From positions 1 through 64,000 of the forward strand of contig VXQT01000019.1 of the NCBI GenBank assembly GCA_009838915.1: DNA of 64,000 nucleotides, in the 5' to 3' direction. The stretch is from Chloroflexota bacterium. GTDB taxonomy: Bacteria > Chloroflexota > Dehalococcoidia > Bin125. A model generated the notes under the pieces. It searched no databases, was not told the origin of the DNA, and worked only from the letters and a program-made list of their open reading frames with translations. Positions 61,338 through 64,000 of this stretch are shown one piece after another (position 1 is the first letter of the stretch; each line of letters starts with the position of its first letter). The translations under genes were made by a program, and so were the position numbers.

Positions 61338-61958
61338 TCATGTTCCCGCCTGTTCCCTGTGTTGCTGGATGAAGTCGCGCATGGCCGATCGACCGCGGCT
61401 GATGCGTGACTTCACGGTGCCCATTGACCATCCCGTCGCGTCGGCGATCTCGGCGTACTCCATGTCCATCACATCGCGATAGAAAACCGCGCGGCGTTGC
61501 TCGTCCGGGAGCGAGTCGAGGGCCTCGCGCAGGGCAGCGCTGAGTTCGAGATTGAGCATGTGCTCGTCGAGCGTGCGGTCTCCCGCTTCGGGCGCGAACT
61601 GGTCGCCGAGCAGACCGGTCAGCCGATCCAGCGATGTCGCCGGTCGGCGTTGCCGCTGACGCAGATAGTCGAAGCACGAGCGCCGCGCGATCACGCCCAA
61701 CCAGGCCGGGAACTTGCCCCGCTGCTTGTAGGTGCTCAATCGATCCCAGGCCTTGATGAATGTCTCCTGCATGAGATCGTCGGCGTCTGCCATGCCCACG
61801 ATGCCCCGGCAGGTCGCCCTCACGCGACCTTGGTGACGAAGCACCAGGACATTGAACGCATCCAGTCGGCCGTCCAACGAGATGGTGACGAGCACGTCGT
61901 CCTCAAGCGTCGCCAACTCGCCGTGACCACCGAACCGTCCCACGCAGTCGCTCCACAC
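61338..61958 (-). CDS. RNA polymerase ECF-type sigma factor (sigma-70 family)
   Basis: A 206-residue sigma factor with region 2 (FNVLVLRHQGRVRATCRGIVG, then DADDLMQETFIKAWDRLSTYKQRGKFPAWLGVIARRSCFDYLR) and region 4 (ALDSLPDEQRRAVFYRDVMDMEYAEIADATGWSMGTVKSRISRGRSAM, helix-turn-helix). It would direct RNA polymerase to a small stress regulon. GTG start; the true start may be a few codons later. The putative anti-sigma partner and riboflavin genes follow on the same strand. Confidence 0.93.
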   Translation of the reverse strand: MWSDCVGRFGGHGELATLEDDVLVTISLDGRLDAFNVLVLRHQGRVRATCRGIVGMADADDLMQETFIKAWDRLSTYKQRGKFPAWLGVIARRSCFDYLRQRQRRPATSLDRLTGLLGDQFAPEAGDRTLDEHMLNLELSAALREALDSLPDEQRRAVFYRDVMDMEYAEIADATGWSMGTVKSRISRGRSAMRDFIQQHREQAGT

Positions 61959-62027
61959 TCACCGCTGACCTGCTGAGCCTTCAGAGAGTAACAATCCGCT
62001 CAACGCCGGCTGTGGGACACTACGGCC

Positions 62028-62864
62028 ATGCCAATCGTCGAGCCTGGTCCACTCGTCGCGCGCGCCCTTTCCGAGGGTCGAGCGGTGGTCGGAGCCAACG
62101 TCTCCACGATCCAGATGGTACGCGGGGTCGTTCGCGCCGCCGAGCAGACTGGGCGACCGCTGCTGGTGCAGTTCAACAGATCGGGCCTCACTTTGATCGG
62201 CGGTGTGGATCTGGCCGCGCGAGTCGTCCGCCAAGCCGCGGAAGACTCGGAGGCCGAGGTCGGTCTTCACCTCGATCACGCCGACACGCTGGACGAACTC
62301 AGTGCCGCGATCAACGCCGGGTTCGGCTCGGTGATGATCGACGGCTCGACCCTGGCATTCGACCAGCACCTCACGCTCGCTCGCGAAGCCAAGGGCCTGG
62401 TCCAGTGGTCGCGTCTACCGCTGGAGGCCGAACTGGGGCACGTCGCCGGCGACGAGGCCGGCGTGACAATCGGTGATGCGTCGTGGACGGACCCCGAGCA
62501 AGCGGTCCGGTTCGTCGCTGAGACGGGCGTCGACTGGCTCGCCGTAGCGGTCGGCAACACGCACGGCGGTCCACCGCTCGGCGGGCTGCAGATCGATCGC
62601 CTGCACGCCATCCGCGACCGCGTGCCAATCCCACTTGTCCTGCATGGCGCCAGCGGATTGACTGCAGACGAGCTCGGCGTCGCAGTCGAATCGGGCGTAG
62701 CCAAGATCAATGTCGGTACCTCGCTGCACCAAGCCGCAGCGAAAGGACTGACCGAGGCGCTGGAGAGGCATCCGGGCAGCCTACGCAGCGCGCTGCTGGA
62801 GTCTGAGCGCGCCGTCGAGTCGGAGGCGAGGCGGCTGCTCACCTCGCCGTGGGCACTGGGCTGA
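62028..62864 (+). CDS. Class II fructose-bisphosphate/tagatose-bisphosphate aldolase (KbaY/GatY-like)
   Basis: A 278-residue zinc aldolase. HLDHADTLDEL (zinc His and catalytic Asp), LEAELGHVAGDE, VGNTHGGPP (zinc His), LVLHGASGLTADEL (zinc His) and KINVGTSLHQA (phosphate loop) are all present. It joins or splits a sugar bisphosphate and dihydroxyacetone phosphate; whether the partner is glyceraldehyde-3-phosphate or another aldehyde is uncertain. Divergent from the sigma factor gene with a 69-base gap. Confidence 0.92.
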   Translation: MPIVEPGPLVARALSEGRAVVGANVSTIQMVRGVVRAAEQTGRPLLVQFNRSGLTLIGGVDLAARVVRQAAEDSEAEVGLHLDHADTLDELSAAINAGFGSVMIDGSTLAFDQHLTLAREAKGLVQWSRLPLEAELGHVAGDEAGVTIGDASWTDPEQAVRFVAETGVDWLAVAVGNTHGGPPLGGLQIDRLHAIRDRVPIPLVLHGASGLTADELGVAVESGVAKINVGTSLHQAAAKGLTEALERHPGSLRSALLESERAVESEARRLLTSPWALG

Positions 62865-62957
62865 CTCGCGCGCGGTCATCGACCTGCCTTGCTCCACGAT
62901 GCCCTGACGCTTCGCTAGTCTCCGCATAACCGACGGCTTCACGGAAGGAGGCGAGGC

Positions 62958-64000
62958 GTGCTCAGCGACGTTCGAGTTCTTGACCTGACCGACGACCGCG
63001 GCCTCATCGGCGGGATGATCCTGGCCGACCTCGGCGCGGACGTGATCGCAATCGAGCCAACCTCCGGCAACACCGCCCGCCGGCGCGGACCATTCGCCGA
63101 CGGCTCCAACACCGGAGGCATCGAAGATTCCCTGACATGGCAGTCCTACTCGCGGGGCAAGCGATCGGTGGTGTTGGACCTCGAGTCGTACACCGGCCGC
63201 GAACACTTCCTCGAGCTGGCCCGCAGCGCCGACGCCGTGATCGAGTCTTCCGATGTGGGCGTGATGGACGCGCTCGGCATCGGCTACGACGCACTCTCCG
63301 AGGTCAATCCCGGTCTGATCTACGCGGCGATCACCCCGTTCGGCTCTACCGGACCCAAGGCCGGCTGGGCTGCCACCGACATCACCGTGGCCGCCGCGGC
63401 CGGACCGATGATCCAGAGCGGAGACCGCGACCGCCCGCCGCTCCGGGTCGGATTGCCGCAGACGGCGCTCCACGCCGGCGCGGAAGCCGCGCTCGGCGTG
63501 CTGATGGGACTGCACGAGCGCAGTCGCTCGGGACGAGGACAGTTCATCGACGTCTCGGCCCAGGCCGCGTACGCCCAGGCGACGCAGTCGGGCATCGTCG
63601 CCGCCGCGAACAACTCGGGGCAGTTTGAGCGATCCGCCGTGGGAGCGGCGCTGGGTCCGCTCGAGATCCGCCTGTTCTGGCCCTGCAAGGACGGCCATGT
63701 CGCGATCACCTACCTGTTCGGCGCGGCGATCGGGCCGTTCACCGACCGTCTCATGCAGTACGCGCTGGAAGAGGGCTACTGCGACCAGGAGACCCGCGAC
63801 AAGGACTGGCTCAACTACACCAACCTGATCCTCTCCGGACAGGAGCCGATCACGGAGTACTTGCGCTGCTGCGACGTGGTCGGGGCGCTTTGCGCCGACA
63901 AGACCAAGGCCGAACTCTTCCAGGTAGCGCAGGAGCGCCGTCTGCTGCTCGTCCCCGTCTCGACGATGGACGACCTCGACGCCAACGAGCATCTCGCCGC
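62958..64000 (+). CDS. CaiB/BaiF family III CoA-transferase, cut by right edge
   Basis: GTG start with AAGGAGG seven bases before; the frame stays open to the edge (about 347 codons). DVRVLDLTDDRGLIGGMILADLGADVIAIEP, SYSRGKRSVVLDLESYTGR and RSGRGQFIDVSAQA are class III CoA-transferase landmarks. The position of the catalytic Asp before the GxxA helix reads LPQTALHAGAEAALG, with no Asp, so activity may differ from classical members. Third CoA-transferase gene of the window, after 5828 and the double-domain one. Confidence 0.88.
   Translation, partial: MLSDVRVLDLTDDRGLIGGMILADLGADVIAIEPTSGNTARRRGPFADGSNTGGIEDSLTWQSYSRGKRSVVLDLESYTGREHFLELARSADAVIESSDVGVMDALGIGYDALSEVNPGLIYAAITPFGSTGPKAGWAATDITVAAAAGPMIQSGDRDRPPLRVGLPQTALHAGAEAALGVLMGLHERSRSGRGQFIDVSAQAAYAQATQSGIVAAANNSGQFERSAVGAALGPLEIRLFWPCKDGHVAITYLFGAAIGPFTDRLMQYALEEGYCDQETRDKDWLNYTNLILSGQEPITEYLRCCDVVGALCADKTKAELFQVAQERRLLLVPVSTMDDLDANEHLA

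Noticed and set aside
1-64000. CRISPR arrays, tRNA or rRNA genes, insertion sequences, integrase genes
   Set aside because: No spaced repeats, cloverleaf-like sequence, transposase or integrase motif was found; gaps between genes are nearly all under 300 bases.

Overview
The window is a 64 kb piece of a high-G+C bacterial chromosome, densely packed with 4-base gene overlaps and many GTG starts. The best guess is a Chloroflexota bacterium (Dehalococcoidia / SAR202-like or a relative): ThyX, a LexA with a Gram-positive type operator candidate, an AddAB-like nuclease, several CaiB/BaiF CoA-transferases, an SsuD-type flavin monooxygenase, a Rieske oxygenase and many VOC/SDR/enoyl-CoA hydratase genes fit that group. 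This taxonomic call is inference; no rRNA or tRNA gene is present to test it.

Layout. 1-12 kb: small housekeeping and accessory genes (SDR fragment, thyX, metallo-beta-lactamase fold hydrolase, a lower-G+C DUF262/HNH gene that looks imported, CoA-transferase, dienelactone hydrolase, cupin, a diverged CbiB-like membrane protein, two Cys-rich zinc proteins, Nudix, LmbE-type deacetylase). 11.7-22.8 kb: DNA replication and repair (lexA; on the minus strand dnaN, addB-like, addA-like and holA). 23-28 kb: tetrapyrrole genes in one minus-strand run (precorrin-2 dehydrogenase, hemC, cobA-hemD fusion, hemB). 28.8-34 kb: lepB-pyrE, a uracil-DNA glycosylase and a surface 5'-nucleotidase lipoprotein. 34-53 kb: a catabolic and accessory region with flavin monooxygenase, Rieske oxygenase, CoA-transferases, hydratases, amidase, EthD and ThuA proteins, and an aminotransferase-like phospho-lyase paired with a kinase. 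55.7-62 kb: complete riboflavin pathway (ribD, ribE, ribBA, ribH) coupled to an ECF sigma/anti-sigma pair. 62-64 kb: class II aldolase and the start of another CoA-transferase.

Most notable: at 53.5-55.7 kb two tandem paralogous genes each carry an in-frame TGA exactly where an AhpD-type alkylhydroperoxidase has its peroxidatic cysteine (C-x-x-[TGA]-x-x-x-H, with the partner Glu 12 residues before the Cys). Both frames continue for about 120 codons with strong conservation between the copies, and both have a small hairpin at the same distance after the TGA. They read as two tandem selenocysteine-containing AhpD-like proteins that ordinary gene calling would split into four. Other points worth a look are a RibD-acetyltransferase fusion, a dispersed two-hairpin repeat with compensatory changes, a periplasmic-binding-like/CapA fusion, and the AGXT2L-like/kinase pair.
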